DNA from: Thermoplasmata archaeon
GTDB lineage: Archaea; Thermoplasmatota; E2; JACPAO01; JAHFTW01
DNA length: 64,000 bases
Direction: 5' to 3'
Assembly: GCA_023269235.1 (NCBI GenBank)
Contig: JAHFTW010000006.1
Coordinates: 1-64,000 of the forward strand
Shown here: positions 51,563-61,806 of the stretch, in pieces
Position numbering within the stretch: position 1 is the stretch's first letter
Layout: each line of letters begins with the position of its first letter
Translations under genes and position numbers: made by a program
The notes under the pieces: generated by a model
What the model was told of the DNA's origin: nothing
The model's input: the letters and a program-made list of their open reading frames with translations, nothing else
Databases searched by the model: none

Positions 51563-54500
51563 TCAGGCCACCCTCGGCGTCATCTGTCCGGCGAAGCGCC
51601 GGGAGTAGGTGACGACAGCGGTTGCGGTCGTGCGCGCGGGAGTCACGGTCTCCGCGTAGTTCTCGGTCTTCGGGCCGGTGCCGGACCCGGACTCCGCGCC
51701 GGTCCCGCCGATCCCGTTCAGCTTCGAGATCGCCCGGTCGAGCGCTTCGGCGAAGCTGTTCAGCCGGGACGTCGAGCGGTCAACGCTCGCGGAGAAGCTC
51801 GCATCGCTCCCCGTGAGAGCCGCGCCCGCCGTCGCCGTGGCCCCGGTGAAGATCCCGGCCGCGGTATCCATCGCCGCCCGAAGGGGCGCGAGGGAGTCGA
51901 GCGCGCCCTGCCCGAGGCGCTCGATCGCCTTCCGCATTTCCTCGTCGAGGGCGCCGAGCGTGTGGGAGAGCTGGCCGATCTGCGTCGCGGCGTCGGAGAC
52001 GTTCGTCGAGATGAGCCCGGTAGCGGTCTTCAGGGTCGTCTCAAGCTGGGTAGCGAGGGCCTTGGCCTGCGCGTCGAGGGCGTCGAGGGCCTCGTTCGCG
52101 AGTCCCTTCGCCCGGTCGAGCTGCTCCTGCGCCCACGCGATCGCCGCAGCCCGGTCCTTGTCGTCCTTCCCGAAGGTGCCGACGTAGCGGCTCGTCAGGC
52201 TCTGGATCTCCTGCGTGATTGCCTGGATTTCGGCGGGCGAGGTTGCGAGCTTGAGCTGGTCCTGGAGCTCCTTCACCCGCTGCGTGACGGCCCCGGCCTG
52301 GCCCCGCGCGTCCATCTCGCCGACGCCGAGCTCCCAGACCTGGGAGTCGATCGACTTGTTGACGCCGGAGCGGACCGAGGCGATGTCGGCGATGAAGGCC
52401 TTCAGCTTGCCGTAGACGTCCTCTCCGGCCGCGGCCACGTCCTCGATCGCGGTGATCTGCTCGAGGCCCGACTTCGTCGCGGCGGCGCCGACCTTCGTCT
52501 GGATGTCGACGAGCCCGTTGCCCCAGGCTTCGAGCGGGTTCGTCCGCTCGAGTTCGGCCGCGGCGACGTCCTTCCCCATGTTCCAGAGGTTCCCGGTCAG
52601 TCCGGTGAGCCGGTCGAGGAGGGCCTTCCCGCGCGTCACCCGCTCGACGAGGACGGCGAACATCCGCTCGATCGCGGCGGCCGCATCGGTCGAGGCCGTC
52701 TCGATCTCGGCCGGCGTCTTCGCGTTCTGGAGCTTGCCCCATGTCCCGTTGACGATCGACCAGTCGGCCGTCGTCTGGCCGCTCTCGCTGAGCGGGTTCA
52801 GGAAGGCGCGCATCCTCTCGCGCAGCCCCTGGAAGCCGGCGGAGAGCTTCTGGCCGAGCGCGTCGAGCTGCTGGAGGTAGGAAACGACGGACTGCCAGAA
52901 CTGGTCGGAGGCGGCCTGTGCCTCCTGGGCCTTCTTCATCTGCTCGTCGCCGGAGTAGAGGGAGAGGGCGTCCCACTGCGCGGCGAGGTCCTGGGCGGCA
53001 TTCCCGAAGGCCGCAGCCTGCCCCTTCGCGGTCTCGTCGGACCAGCCCTTCGTCAGCTCGCCGTAGGTCTTCCCCATCTCGGCGCCAAGGTCGCGGATGC
53101 CGACGACGACGCCGACGACGCCCTGGAGGTAGGCGAGGAGCTTCTCGGGATCGTCGGTCGAGATTCGCCCGGCGATCTCGCCGATCTTCGCGGCCGTGAA
53201 GCCGAGACCGGCGAGCATCTTCGGGATCGGGGCCTCGGCGTCGAAAAGCTTCTTCTCGGCCCAGAAGCCGAGCTCGTCCATGCCCGGCATCCCGTAGTTG
53301 ATTCCCGGGATGCCGCCCTGGCGGTCGCGCTGGCCCGCCGGGAGGTAGCCCTTCTGACCGAACGCGGCGCTCAGGCCGATGCGCGGAAGAAGGCTCTTCA
53401 GGAGGAAGTCGGCGTCCTTCTGGATGTCCTCCTCGGAGCCGGCCGAGATCTTGAAGTTCGCTCCCGAGAGCGCCTCCTTCAGAGCCTTCTGGTAGCTCGC
53501 GATGAGGGAGGACGCCTGGTCCTTCGCGCCGACGCGGAAGATGTCGGCGAAGCCTGCGGCCTGGCCCTGGAGGATCGACTGGCCGGACCGCTCGAAGGCC
53601 GTCGTCGGGGCTTCCACGGTGCCGGTCCAGTAGCCGGGCCTCTCCTCGCCGTTCCTCTTCGTCCAGGGCTGGACGAAGTCCCAGCGCGTCGCGCCGGCCA
53701 TCGCGCCGAGGGAGCCGGACATGGAGCGCTCGGTGTTCTTGTTGAAGACGCCCCCGATGATCGCGCCGATGAGGGCGCCGATGATCGTGCCGATGATCGG
53801 GACGACGGAGCCGGCCGCTGCGCCGAGGCCGAGCGCCGAGCCGACGCCCGAGATGACGCCGGCCGTCGAGCCGAGGGCGAGGCCCCCGACCGCGCCGAGC
53901 GCGCCGCCCCACTGGTTCCCGGCGCCGCCCGACCCGATGCCGGACCCGAGACCGAAGCCGGTCCCCGCCGCGCCGACGTACCCGAGCGCCTTCCCCCACC
54001 ATCCCCCGGACTTCGACCCGGAGCCGGGCGCGCCCATGATCCGGCCCCACTGGTCCGTCGAGGTCACGCCGGGAGTACCCGACCCGGAGGCGTTCCCCAT
54101 GTCAATCTGCGTCCGGATCCACCGCTGCAGGAGGTCGCTCATGAAGCGGGAGGCGGTCTGGAGGATCGACTGCCACAGGTTCTTGAAGACGTCCTTCAGC
54201 GAGTCGAGGCGCCCGGAGAGGACGTTGAAGAAGAGGTCGTCGAAGGAGCGAGTCATCGCCGACCAGACGCCGTTGACGGCGGAGGCGGCGGACTCGGCGG
54301 CCGTCGGGATCGTCGCCATGATCCCGTAGATCGCGCCCATCGCCCCCTCGCCGTAGGTCTTCCCGAAGCGCACCATCGCGTCTCCGGTTTCCTTCAGCGC
54401 GTCGCGCGCGTTCAGGAGCCCGAGAGAGACGCGCCGCTTGATGTCCTCGGCCATGGCCCGCCAGTCGCCCTGCACCGTCGCGAGGCGGAGGTGATTCTCG

Positions 54501-56824
54501 CGCGTCAGCTTCTCGGTCTCGGCGGCCTCGGCGGTCCCGATCGCGCGGATCGTCGCGACGATCTGCCCGATGGCTCCGTCCCCCTTCGGGTTCGCCATGG
54601 CTCCGACGAGGGCGTTGTTCAGGTCCTCGCGGAGCTTCCGGTACTTCTCCCGGAGCCCGATGAACTGCGACTCGGCATCGCGCCCTTCGGATTCGAGCGT
54701 CGTCTGTATCGCCTGCGTCTCGACATCCCGGTACTTGTTCCAGGCCGCGCGGGCCCACTCTGCGAGCTCGGCCCCGCGCCGCTCGAGGGCGAGGCGGATC
54801 TGCGCCGTGATGCCCTTTATCTTCTCGACTGCGGCGGAGTCCGTCGCGGCGACCTGAGCCCGCTCGTTCTGGAGCGCGGCGACGGTGTCGGCCGCCTTCG
54901 AGGAGATCGCCGCGACTTCCTTCGCGCCCCCCTCGAGCCAGACCTGCGCGATCGACTCGCTCTCCTTCGTCAGCTCGAGCTTCTGCTTCGCGAGCTCGTT
55001 CCGGTAGTCGCGGAACGCCTTCGCCTGCTCGGCCTGCCAGAGGTCCGCTCGGGCTCCGACCTGCTGGAGGATCGCCTTCTTCTCCTCCTCCGTGCCGGCC
55101 TCCCGCATGTCGGCCTTGAGCTTCGACATGTCGCCGAGGTAGTCGGTCTTCGACTTCGTGAGGGCGGCGGAGAGGCCCGTCTGCCCGAGCGCCTGGATCT
55201 GCCCGTTGATCTTCAGGATCGCGTCGGAATACTTCTCGAGCACGGCGGGATCGGCCGCTTCCTTGTTCGCCTCGAACGCCTGCTTCCCGGCAGGCCCGAG
55301 CTCGCGCAGCCGCTTGATCGCTTCGTCGGCGGAGATCGACTGCGAGCGGAACGCCACCGCGACGGATTCGATGTTCCGGGCGAGCTCGGTCTGGCCGCGG
55401 GAGGCGGCGCTCCACTGAGCGGCGCCGAGCGTCGAGCTGATCTGCGACGACTGCGACTCGGCGAGGACCTGGCTGTCCGTTCGCACGTCGTACCAGGCCT
55501 TTTGCCCCTGCACGCGCGAGTCGAACATCACGCCGAGCTTGTCGCCGATCTCCTTCGCGACCTGATTCGAGAGGTAGACGAGGTCCGCTCCGACGGCGGC
55601 CATGCCGAGCGTCGAGCCGACTGCGGCCGAGCCGAGGAGCGAGGTGCCGACGCCAGCGACAGCACCGGCGGCCGCGCCCGCGCCGGCCCCGCCTCCGGCG
55701 CTCAGCCCACGCGCCGCCGCGCTCGCGATCATCGCGGCCTTCGCCGCCGCCTCGACCGCTCCGAATGCCTTCGCGACGAGGTAGAGGCCGACGGCCCACT
55801 CGCCCACGGAATCGCTCACCTTCGTCAGGAGGACGACGATCGCCGTCAGGACGTCGAGCACCGGAGCGAAGAGGGCGACCGCCTTCGCGCCCGCGCCGAG
55901 GAAGGAAGCGAGAAACGTGATGCTGACGGCCGCCAGGGGAGTGAGCTTCGCGAGGATCTGAGCGAGCGCCTCGCCAAACTCGCGGACGCGCGCGACGAGA
56001 TCCTGATTGAACTGCGCCGTCAGGTTCCCCTTCGAGTCGCGCCCGATGCTGACGAACTGGTCGGTGATCGCACCGAGCGTTCCCTTCAGGCGTTCGTAGA
56101 GCGGCTGGAGGCCGACGCCGAGCACCTGTTCAATCGCATCCTTCAGGTTCGAGACGCGCCCCGTCATGCTCTCGGCTGCCGCCTGCGCGGCCCGGGCGTA
56201 GGACTCCGTCTTCTGACGGATGAAGTCCATCATGTCGCCCTGCTTCTTGTGCGCCTCGATCTGGTCCTTCGTGATCTGGAGCGTCTGAAGGAGCCGACCG
56301 CGCATGACGTCGCCGTTGAAGAACTGCCGGATCTCGATGGCGAGCTGAGCCATGGGGATCGACGCGGCCGCCGCGACCTGCGTGAGCCGCTGCGTCGCTT
56401 CCGCGGTGTCGGAAAGCGCGATGCCCGCGCGGGTCATCGGGCCGACGCCGACGGTGAAGGCGTCGACCATCTCGGAGTAGGTCGCCGTCGTCGTGAGGGC
56501 AGCGATTCGGAGCCGCTCCTGCACGACGGCGGTCGACTGGAGAGACGCCTGCCACTTCTCCTCGCCCTGGAGGACCTCGCCGGTCGCGCTCCGGTAGGTG
56601 TGGAGCGCGCCGACGATTCCCGCGATGCTGTTCCGCGAGTCCTCGATCATGGCGTTGAACTGAATCCCCGTCTGCACGAGCTTCGTCAGACCGGCGAACC
56701 CGACGGTCACGCCGGCGAGCGCGCCGAGGTCGCGGAGGAGCCCCTTCAGCTTCGAGGAGAGACCGGTGATGACGCTCGACGCCTTGTCGTCGGCCCGAAG
56801 GGAGATCTCTTCGACGAAGCTCAC
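51563..56824 (-). CDS. Tape measure protein, variant B (complete)
   Basis: Protein of 1753 aa, GTG 56824 just after the GT stop at 56828. Features: long helical segments (KGLLRDLGALAGVTVGFAGL; many coiled coils), a Gly/Ala-rich hydrophobic stretch at about residues 955-1030 (GGLALGSTAGVISGVGSALG), and a helical C-terminal third. Such proteins set tail length at about 0.15 nm per residue, so a tail near 260 nm would be expected. It also spans the membrane during DNA entry. The N-terminus resembles the variant-A fragment at 1-142 for about 39 residues only. Confidence 0.88.
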   Translation of the reverse strand: MSFVEEISLRADDKASSVITGLSSKLKGLLRDLGALAGVTVGFAGLTKLVQTGIQFNAMIEDSRNSIAGIVGALHTYRSATGEVLQGEEKWQASLQSTAVVQERLRIAALTTTATYSEMVDAFTVGVGPMTRAGIALSDTAEATQRLTQVAAAASIPMAQLAIEIRQFFNGDVMRGRLLQTLQITKDQIEAHKKQGDMMDFIRQKTESYARAAQAAAESMTGRVSNLKDAIEQVLGVGLQPLYERLKGTLGAITDQFVSIGRDSKGNLTAQFNQDLVARVREFGEALAQILAKLTPLAAVSITFLASFLGAGAKAVALFAPVLDVLTAIVVLLTKVSDSVGEWAVGLYLVAKAFGAVEAAAKAAMIASAAARGLSAGGGAGAGAAAGAVAGVGTSLLGSAAVGSTLGMAAVGADLVYLSNQVAKEIGDKLGVMFDSRVQGQKAWYDVRTDSQVLAESQSSQISSTLGAAQWSAASRGQTELARNIESVAVAFRSQSISADEAIKRLRELGPAGKQAFEANKEAADPAVLEKYSDAILKINGQIQALGQTGLSAALTKSKTDYLGDMSKLKADMREAGTEEEKKAILQQVGARADLWQAEQAKAFRDYRNELAKQKLELTKESESIAQVWLEGGAKEVAAISSKAADTVAALQNERAQVAATDSAAVEKIKGITAQIRLALERRGAELAEWARAAWNKYRDVETQAIQTTLESEGRDAESQFIGLREKYRKLREDLNNALVGAMANPKGDGAIGQIVATIRAIGTAEAAETEKLTRENHLRLATVQGDWRAMAEDIKRRVSLGLLNARDALKETGDAMVRFGKTYGEGAMGAIYGIMATIPTAAESAASAVNGVWSAMTRSFDDLFFNVLSGRLDSLKDVFKNLWQSILQTASRFMSDLLQRWIRTQIDMGNASGSGTPGVTSTDQWGRIMGAPGSGSKSGGWWGKALGYVGAAGTGFGLGSGIGSGGAGNQWGGALGAVGGLALGSTAGVISGVGSALGLGAAAGSVVPIIGTIIGALIGAIIGGVFNKNTERSMSGSLGAMAGATRWDFVQPWTKRNGEERPGYWTGTVEAPTTAFERSGQSILQGQAAGFADIFRVGAKDQASSLIASYQKALKEALSGANFKISAGSEEDIQKDADFLLKSLLPRIGLSAAFGQKGYLPAGQRDRQGGIPGINYGMPGMDELGFWAEKKLFDAEAPIPKMLAGLGFTAAKIGEIAGRISTDDPEKLLAYLQGVVGVVVGIRDLGAEMGKTYGELTKGWSDETAKGQAAAFGNAAQDLAAQWDALSLYSGDEQMKKAQEAQAASDQFWQSVVSYLQQLDALGQKLSAGFQGLRERMRAFLNPLSESGQTTADWSIVNGTWGKLQNAKTPAEIETASTDAAAAIERMFAVLVERVTRGKALLDRLTGLTGNLWNMGKDVAAAELERTNPLEAWGNGLVDIQTKVGAAATKSGLEQITAIEDVAAAGEDVYGKLKAFIADIASVRSGVNKSIDSQVWELGVGEMDARGQAGAVTQRVKELQDQLKLATSPAEIQAITQEIQSLTSRYVGTFGKDDKDRAAAIAWAQEQLDRAKGLANEALDALDAQAKALATQLETTLKTATGLISTNVSDAATQIGQLSHTLGALDEEMRKAIERLGQGALDSLAPLRAAMDTAAGIFTGATATAGAALTGSDASFSASVDRSTSRLNSFAEALDRAISKLNGIGGTGAESGSGTGPKTENYAETVTPARTTATAVVTYSRRFAGQMTPRVA

Positions 56825-56827
56825 GTC

Positions 56828-57567
56828 TCAGTCCTCCGATGGAGTCCCTTCGGAGCGCTCCTCCCTGCGCTCGTCGTAGATCTCGAGCACCTCGTTCTCC
56901 GCGACCTGGAAGAGCGCGAGGACGTTCGGTGTGGCATCGATGCGGAGCCAGCGAGCCGCCACATCCATAGCGACGAGGTCGATCGCGAAAGCCCCTCCGA
57001 ATCCGGCGCGAAGCTGTCGACCGGCGGCACGGACGAGCGAGAGAGCGGCCCAGGCGTCAGGGGAGAGAACGCCCGCGATGCGCTCGAGCTCGAGCTCCCG
57101 CGCGCAGCGGCCGCGCGTCTCGCGACACGGCCCCTCATCCTCGTCGGCCCCCCGGACCCCAAGGTCCATCCGAGCGAGGAAGCGGCAGTCGTCGCAGGGC
57201 GGGCGGCCGTCGGCGCGATAGTCAATCCGTACCGCCCTCTTCAGTTTCCCTTCTCGACCTCGAAGCCCTTGCCCTCTACCTTCCTGGCCTCCTTCGCCAT
57301 GGAGAGGACGTACTCGGAGAGGCCGATGGTCCGCTTGATGACGGCCCGGGCGTCGCCGGGCTTCTTGTCGCGGAGCGGCTCCTCGCCGGTGTCGGTCCGC
57401 CACGAGATGATCGCGAGCCGCGCGACCTCGGCGCCGAACTCGACGTCGTCGGCGACCGGACCGTCCGGGCCCTTCTTCGCACCGACGTTGCGGGCGGCTT
57501 CCTGGTAGAGCTGATCGGAGATGGCCACGATCTCGAGCGTGTGGCCGTGTTTCGTTTTGAATTCCAT
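56828..57567 (-). CDS. Tail assembly chaperone GT fusion, made by -1 frameshift (copy B)
   Basis: Counterpart of 146-885: ATG 57567, slip at 57250-57244, stop 56828, 246 aa. The T part differs from copy A mainly at GGAFAIDLVAMDVAARW and near the C-terminus (EGTPSED), next to a different tape measure. The Cys pairs stay. Confidence 0.82.
57241..57567 (-). CDS. Tail assembly chaperone G (copy B)
   Basis: Counterpart of 559-885, 108 aa. Substitutions against copy A: I for G in RLAIIS, DK for GL in PLRDKKPGD, I for V in KRTIGLS, V for E in ARKVEG. Start and frameshift signals are conserved. Confidence 0.8.
   Translation of the reverse strand: MEFKTKHGHTLEIVAISDQLYQEAARNVGAKKGPDGPVADDVEFGAEVARLAIISWRTDTGEEPLRDKKPGDARAVIKRTIGLSEYVLSMAKEARKVEGKGFEVEKGN
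57244..57250 (-). promoter_or_regulatory. -1 frameshift slippery heptamer GGGAAAC (copy B)
   Basis: Same G GGA AAC before TGA as in copy A, kept although flanking DNA has diverged. Confidence 0.85.
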
Positions 57568-57595
57568 GTGCCCTCCTTCAGTGGGAGGGGCGGAC

Positions 57596-57628
57596 GACGT
57601 CCTTCGGTCCCGGGAGGGACAGGACGTC
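57596..57628 (-). terminator. Stem-loop after the tail tube gene (copy B)
   Basis: Same nested inverted repeat as 914-946. Confidence 0.5.
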
Positions 57629-57650
57629 GAGACGCCGCCGCCCTCCCGGT

Positions 57651-58628
57651 TCAGTACTTCGTTCCTTCGATGCCGTTCTTGATGACGAACTTGATCTGGC
57701 TTCCCTCGACGGTGTCCTTCGACGCCGTGAAGGGGAGCGAGAGCGCGAGGCTCTTCGGGGTCGACGCCTTCGGGTAGGAAACCTGCAGCTTCACGCGCGG
57801 GAGGACGAGCTGGAGGCTCCTGACCGCGGAGATGGTCCATGTGAAATCGAAGGCGACGAGCGTGCCGGCGATCGCCTTGTCGAGGAACGTCGCGGGGTCG
57901 TCGAACCAGACGTCGACGTTGCCGGTCACGCGCTGGATCCCAGCGGAGACGCCGATGCGCTCGCCGGCCGAGTCGAGACTCCGAAGGTCCCGATCGACGT
58001 CGTTCGCGATGTTGACCTGGAGGCGCGTGATCCGGCCGACCGGGGCGCCGTCCATTTTGATGTTCGCGGCGGTCAGGAGCCGGTGATGCAGCTCGGTCCC
58101 GCCGGTCCAGTCGTCGGGCGTCGTGAAGTTCGAGACCGAGGCGAGGGCGTTGACCTTCTTCCCGACGACGCCGCACTGCACCTGGAAGAAGCCCTTGTTC
58201 CGGATCTCGAAGCCCTTCGTATCGAAGGTGCAGCCGGGCAGGATCTTGAACTTCGGCGTGTCGAGGGCGAGGTAGGTCTCGATCGTGTAGGAGGGGAGAG
58301 CGCCCGCGATGGTCTTCGCCGTGTGGACGAAGTCCGGCGTCGTGCCCGTCGAGGCGAGCGAGCGCGTGATCGCCTTCGCGAAGATCGGCGCGCTCTCGAG
58401 CGTCAGGTTGTGGCGGAACGAGCCGCCGGCGTCGATGTCGCCGTCGACCGCGTCCTTCGAGTTGGCGTCGCCGCTGAACGAGTCGCTCTGGAGCTGCTCG
58501 ACCGAGCCGTCCAGCTCCTCGCCGACGATCGCGATCTTGCGCCCGGCCGTCGCCGCGGCCAGCGTGCCCCAGGCCGTCTCGGCCCCGAGCGTGATGTAGG
58601 AAAGAGATCCGGGGGGGATGTTCGCCAT
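57651..58628 (-). CDS. Major tail tube protein (copy B)
   Basis: Identical protein to 969-1946, 325 aa, same AAAGGAG site and leader. Confidence 0.8.
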   Translation of the reverse strand: MANIPPGSLSYITLGAETAWGTLAAATAGRKIAIVGEELDGSVEQLQSDSFSGDANSKDAVDGDIDAGGSFRHNLTLESAPIFAKAITRSLASTGTTPDFVHTAKTIAGALPSYTIETYLALDTPKFKILPGCTFDTKGFEIRNKGFFQVQCGVVGKKVNALASVSNFTTPDDWTGGTELHHRLLTAANIKMDGAPVGRITRLQVNIANDVDRDLRSLDSAGERIGVSAGIQRVTGNVDVWFDDPATFLDKAIAGTLVAFDFTWTISAVRSLQLVLPRVKLQVSYPKASTPKSLALSLPFTASKDTVEGSQIKFVIKNGIEGTKY

Positions 58629-58749
58629 GGCGGCGCGCTCCTTTCGGTTCGGAGCACGCTGCGTTGCGGTGGCTCGTCGGGTTCTCTGTGGATTCCGTGG
58701 CGGCGGGAGGACGCTGCGTAGCGGTGCCTCTCGTCACCGTGGCTTCGTG

Positions 58750-58896
58750 TCAGACCTGCCGGAGCACCTCATCCGGTTTCCCGGCGATGTGGACTTCGAC
58801 CTTCGGCACGCCGCCGAGGCCGTCGAAATGCAGGGTCAGGCTCCCGCGGAAGTGCCGCGCGAGGAGCTTCTCGATCAGATCGATGATCGCCTTCAC
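58750..58896 (-). CDS. Small tail-module protein, 48 aa (copy B)
   Basis: Identical to 2068-2214; GTGA coupling to the upstream gene. Confidence 0.6.
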   Translation of the reverse strand: MKAIIDLIEKLLARHFRGSLTLHFDGLGGVPKVEVHIAGKPDEVLRQV

Positions 58897-59336
58897 GCCG
58901 CCGCCTTCTGGATGACGAGGGACACTGAGAGGACTGCGGCGGCGCCATCGGTCTCGTACTCTTCGACTTCGCCGCTCGAGACTTCCCAGGTCCAGAGCGG
59001 CGGGATCGCCGAGCGCTGCCCGTCGACCCGGGCATCGACCCGGCCGAGGATCTCGAACACGCTCGCGACTGCGTCCGGTCCACCGCGCCCGTTTCGGTCG
59101 ACGATGTAGACCTCGAAGAGGTGGAGCCTGTGCCGGTACGAGCTCCCGAGCTCCTCGTCCTCGTAATCGTGGAACTCGCTGTAGCGGACGCCGATCGCCG
59201 GGAGGTTCCCGTTCGCGTCGCGGTTGACGAGGGTCCGAAGGGACGTCGAGGGGAGCACCTCGGCCACGCCGCAGTTGTCGGTTCCGGCGATGAGCGAGAC
59301 GAGCTCGGCCTGCGCGAGCGAGCGGGGATCGCTCAT
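58893..59336 (-). CDS. Tail terminator/completion-like protein (copy B)
   Basis: Identical to 2211-2654, 147 aa. Confidence 0.55.
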   Translation of the reverse strand: MSDPRSLAQAELVSLIAGTDNCGVAEVLPSTSLRTLVNRDANGNLPAIGVRYSEFHDYEDEELGSSYRHRLHLFEVYIVDRNGRGGPDAVASVFEILGRVDARVDGQRSAIPPLWTWEVSSGEVEEYETDGAAAVLSVSLVIQKAAA

Positions 59337-60118
59337 CCGCGCGCTCCGGAGTCAGGCGTCCCGCCGGTGGGGGGCGTCGGGGACGTGTCAGATCCGCCGG
59401 CGTTCACGTACCACATGAGGTAGCGCTTCGAGAGGTCGCGCGCCCACTCGGGGCGCCATTCGAGGAAGCCGTACTTCCGGAGCGTCACGCTCCTGACGGC
59501 GGCGGCGATACGCTCGGCGCCTCGCGTGCCGCGGGCGTAGGTGCTCCGCGCGGCCGTCCGGTTGCTCCCCCACCCGGTTTTCGAGCGGCTCCGGATCCGG
59601 GCTCCCGTCACCATGCGGCTCTTCCGATAGATCCCAGGCCCGTCCTCTCCGCCCATGACGAAGCGGCTCCCCGGGTAGCGCGCCTGGATCGCTTCCTTCC
59701 CACGCGGGAAGGCACGGACTTCGGTCTGCGAGAGGGGCGGGCTCAGTGGGATCAGGAGCCAGCGCTTTTTCGGGCGGATCGTCATTCCGCGGTTCAGGGC
59801 GCGGCCATAGGGGACGTTCGTGCCGATGTCGGTCCCGGTCGCGTCCGCCTTGTAGGCGATCGAATTGCTCAGGCGGCGCGTGTCGAGGAGCGCCTGTCCG
59901 CCGGCGCGATAGGCCCGCGCCCAACTCGACGGGGCCGGCCAGTGTCCGATGTTCGTCCGCAGGCCCCGCGTGACGAGGGTCATCGCGCGGTGCCCGAGGG
60001 CGGCGTAGGCCTCCTGCCGCCGCTGCCCGCGCTTCACCATCGCGTCGAGCTTCTGCACCATGGCGGCGCTCCCGCCGGAGTAGCTCGCGCGGAGGATGAG
60101 CGCGTCGTGGCTCTGCAC
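59333..60118 (-). CDS. HK97 gp10-like / virion morphogenesis protein (copy B)
   Basis: Identical to 2651-3436, 261 aa, GTG start. Confidence 0.65.
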   Translation of the reverse strand: MQSHDALILRASYSGGSAAMVQKLDAMVKRGQRRQEAYAALGHRAMTLVTRGLRTNIGHWPAPSSWARAYRAGGQALLDTRRLSNSIAYKADATGTDIGTNVPYGRALNRGMTIRPKKRWLLIPLSPPLSQTEVRAFPRGKEAIQARYPGSRFVMGGEDGPGIYRKSRMVTGARIRSRSKTGWGSNRTAARSTYARGTRGAERIAAAVRSVTLRKYGFLEWRPEWARDLSKRYLMWYVNAGGSDTSPTPPTGGTPDSGARG

Positions 60119-60120
60119 GC

Positions 60121-60750
60121 CTACTCCCCTCCGAGCGGCCCGAAGACCTCGGGCTCGGAGTAGACCCGGATCTCGCCGGGGCTGTCGCTGCTGCCGGAGG
60201 GCGAGACGGGGAGGAGGGGCGTCGGACCCATGATCTTCTCGAGCCAGCGGATATGCGCCTTCACGAGGATGTCGAGCGCGTCGGGGACGTCGTTCTCTTT
60301 TCGGCCCCGGAGCCGCAGCTTCGCGAAGTCGATCGCGATGGGCTCGAGGACGGCGAGGAGCCACGGGTCGGTGATGCCGGTCCCGGTCGGGAGGTAGCGC
60401 GCGACGTCGGAGGAGACCGCCCGGCGGACGGCGTCGAGGACCTCGGCGTCGATCGACCGGTTGTCGGCCGTCGCAGAGATCGCGCCCGAGGAGAGGATGG
60501 GATCGAAGACGATCTCGTCCGCCCCCTCGGTCCCGGTGCCGCTCGACAGGGTCCAGCCGGTCTCGGTCAGCACGGCGTTGACGTAGACCTTCACCGTCGT
60601 CGCCTGGAGGAACGGGGTCAGGAAACGGTCCTTCACGCCGTCGGCATTCCCGAGCGCGCGCGGGCGGAGCGGGTCGTTCGTGAGCTGCGCCTGCGCGTCG
60701 CGCGGAAGGCCGACGATGAGAGAGGCGCGGGAGAGGAGGAGCGCCGTCAC
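60121..60750 (-). CDS. Head-tail connector protein, DUF1320-like (copy B)
   Basis: Identical to 3439-4068, 209 aa. Confidence 0.6.
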   Translation of the reverse strand: MTALLLSRASLIVGLPRDAQAQLTNDPLRPRALGNADGVKDRFLTPFLQATTVKVYVNAVLTETGWTLSSGTGTEGADEIVFDPILSSGAISATADNRSIDAEVLDAVRRAVSSDVARYLPTGTGITDPWLLAVLEPIAIDFAKLRLRGRKENDVPDALDILVKAHIRWLEKIMGPTPLLPVSPSGSSDSPGEIRVYSEPEVFGPLGGE

Positions 60751-60998
60751 GAGTAGACCTCGGAGGGCTCCGCTTCGACGGCCGCGAGCGTCAGGATGAC
60801 CGACGGCTCGCCGTCCGTTGCGGCCGAGAAGTCGACGGCCTGCGTGAGGATCTCGCCGTCAGGCGTCGCGCCGAAGCTCACGTGCCCGCCGGGGAGGACG
60901 AGGGAGCAGCGATCGTGCTGCCTGCCGATCCGGACCTCGCTGCCGCGAGCTCCGAAGACGTAGGACCAGGCCGACTCCTTCCGCCGCGTGCAGGTCAC
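60747..60998 (-). CDS. Hypothetical protein, 83 aa (copy B)
   Basis: Identical to 4065-4316. Confidence 0.55.
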   Translation of the reverse strand: MTCTRRKESAWSYVFGARGSEVRIGRQHDRCSLVLPGGHVSFGATPDGEILTQAVDFSAATDGEPSVILTLAAVEAEPSEVYS

Positions 60999-61468
60999 GG
61001 GACGAGCCTCCTGACTCCGCGGAAGTCGGAGCGGTAGGCGATCCGGTCCAGCTTCACGAAGGCCGAGGGGCAGTCTCCATTCGTATTCGAGCCGCCGCCG
61101 TTCGCGCCCATGACGAGCCCACCGCCGAGGCAGAGCGTGACGTGCCGGATGTGCGAGGGCTGCCCGTAGAACGCGAGGTCGCCGAGGCGCGCGTCCTCGA
61201 TCGGGACCGGCTTCGCCATGTCCCACAGGGCCGCCGCGGTGCGGTCCGGAGCCGTGGCCTGGAGAATGCCGAGCCGGACGAGGCAGATCTGCACGAGGCC
61301 CGAGCAGTCGACGCCGGTCCCGGCCGTCACGCCCTTCGGGGGATCGTTCGGAGGCCAGTGGTCGAGCGCGTCCTTCGGCGCGCCGGCACCCCAGCAGTAG
61401 CGCGTACCGACCCACCGAAGGAGGTCGACGATCCGTTCGTCGAGGACGTCGAGCTTGAGCCGCGTCAT
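60995..61468 (-). CDS. NlpC/P60 family peptidoglycan hydrolase (copy B)
   Basis: Identical to 4313-4786; Cys55 and His109 catalytic residues intact. Confidence 0.85.
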   Translation of the reverse strand: MTRLKLDVLDERIVDLLRWVGTRYCWGAGAPKDALDHWPPNDPPKGVTAGTGVDCSGLVQICLVRLGILQATAPDRTAAALWDMAKPVPIEDARLGDLAFYGQPSHIRHVTLCLGGGLVMGANGGGSNTNGDCPSAFVKLDRIAYRSDFRGVRRLVP

Positions 61469-61806
61469 GGCGTCACCCCCGATTCCTCGAGCCGCTGCGT
61501 CAGCGCGTCGAACTCGTGCCTCAGCTCTTCATGGTCCTGGAGCAGGCGCGCGTAGTCGTTCCGGAGCTGCCCGTTCAGTTCCTTCTCGGAGAGGTACTTC
61601 TCGCGCCACTCGTTCACTTCCCTGCGGAGGGAGCCGATCTCGGCCTTGAGCGCAGCCGTCTCCGCGTGAAGCTCATTGCGCAGCGTCGTCGCGAAGTCCT
61701 CGCGGCTCCGGCGCCAGCCGAAGGCGCGGTCGAGGAGCTTCCCGAGGAAGACGAAGACCGACCCCGCCGCGGCGACGAGGGCCGCGTCGCGCGCCATATC
61801 GCTCAC
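61465..61806 (-). CDS. Membrane-anchored coiled-coil protein, i-spanin candidate (copy B)
   Basis: Identical to 4783-5124. Confidence 0.55.
   Translation of the reverse strand: MSDMARDAALVAAAGSVFVFLGKLLDRAFGWRRSREDFATTLRNELHAETAALKAEIGSLRREVNEWREKYLSEKELNGQLRNDYARLLQDHEELRHEFDALTQRLEESGVTP

Noticed and set aside
51560-57508. Plus-strand open frame of 1982 codons antisense to the tape measure gene
   Set aside because: Long antisense frames are expected in GC-rich DNA. It has no ribosome site and low-complexity Arg/Leu/Asp-rich sequence, and the minus strand carries a coherent tape measure protein.
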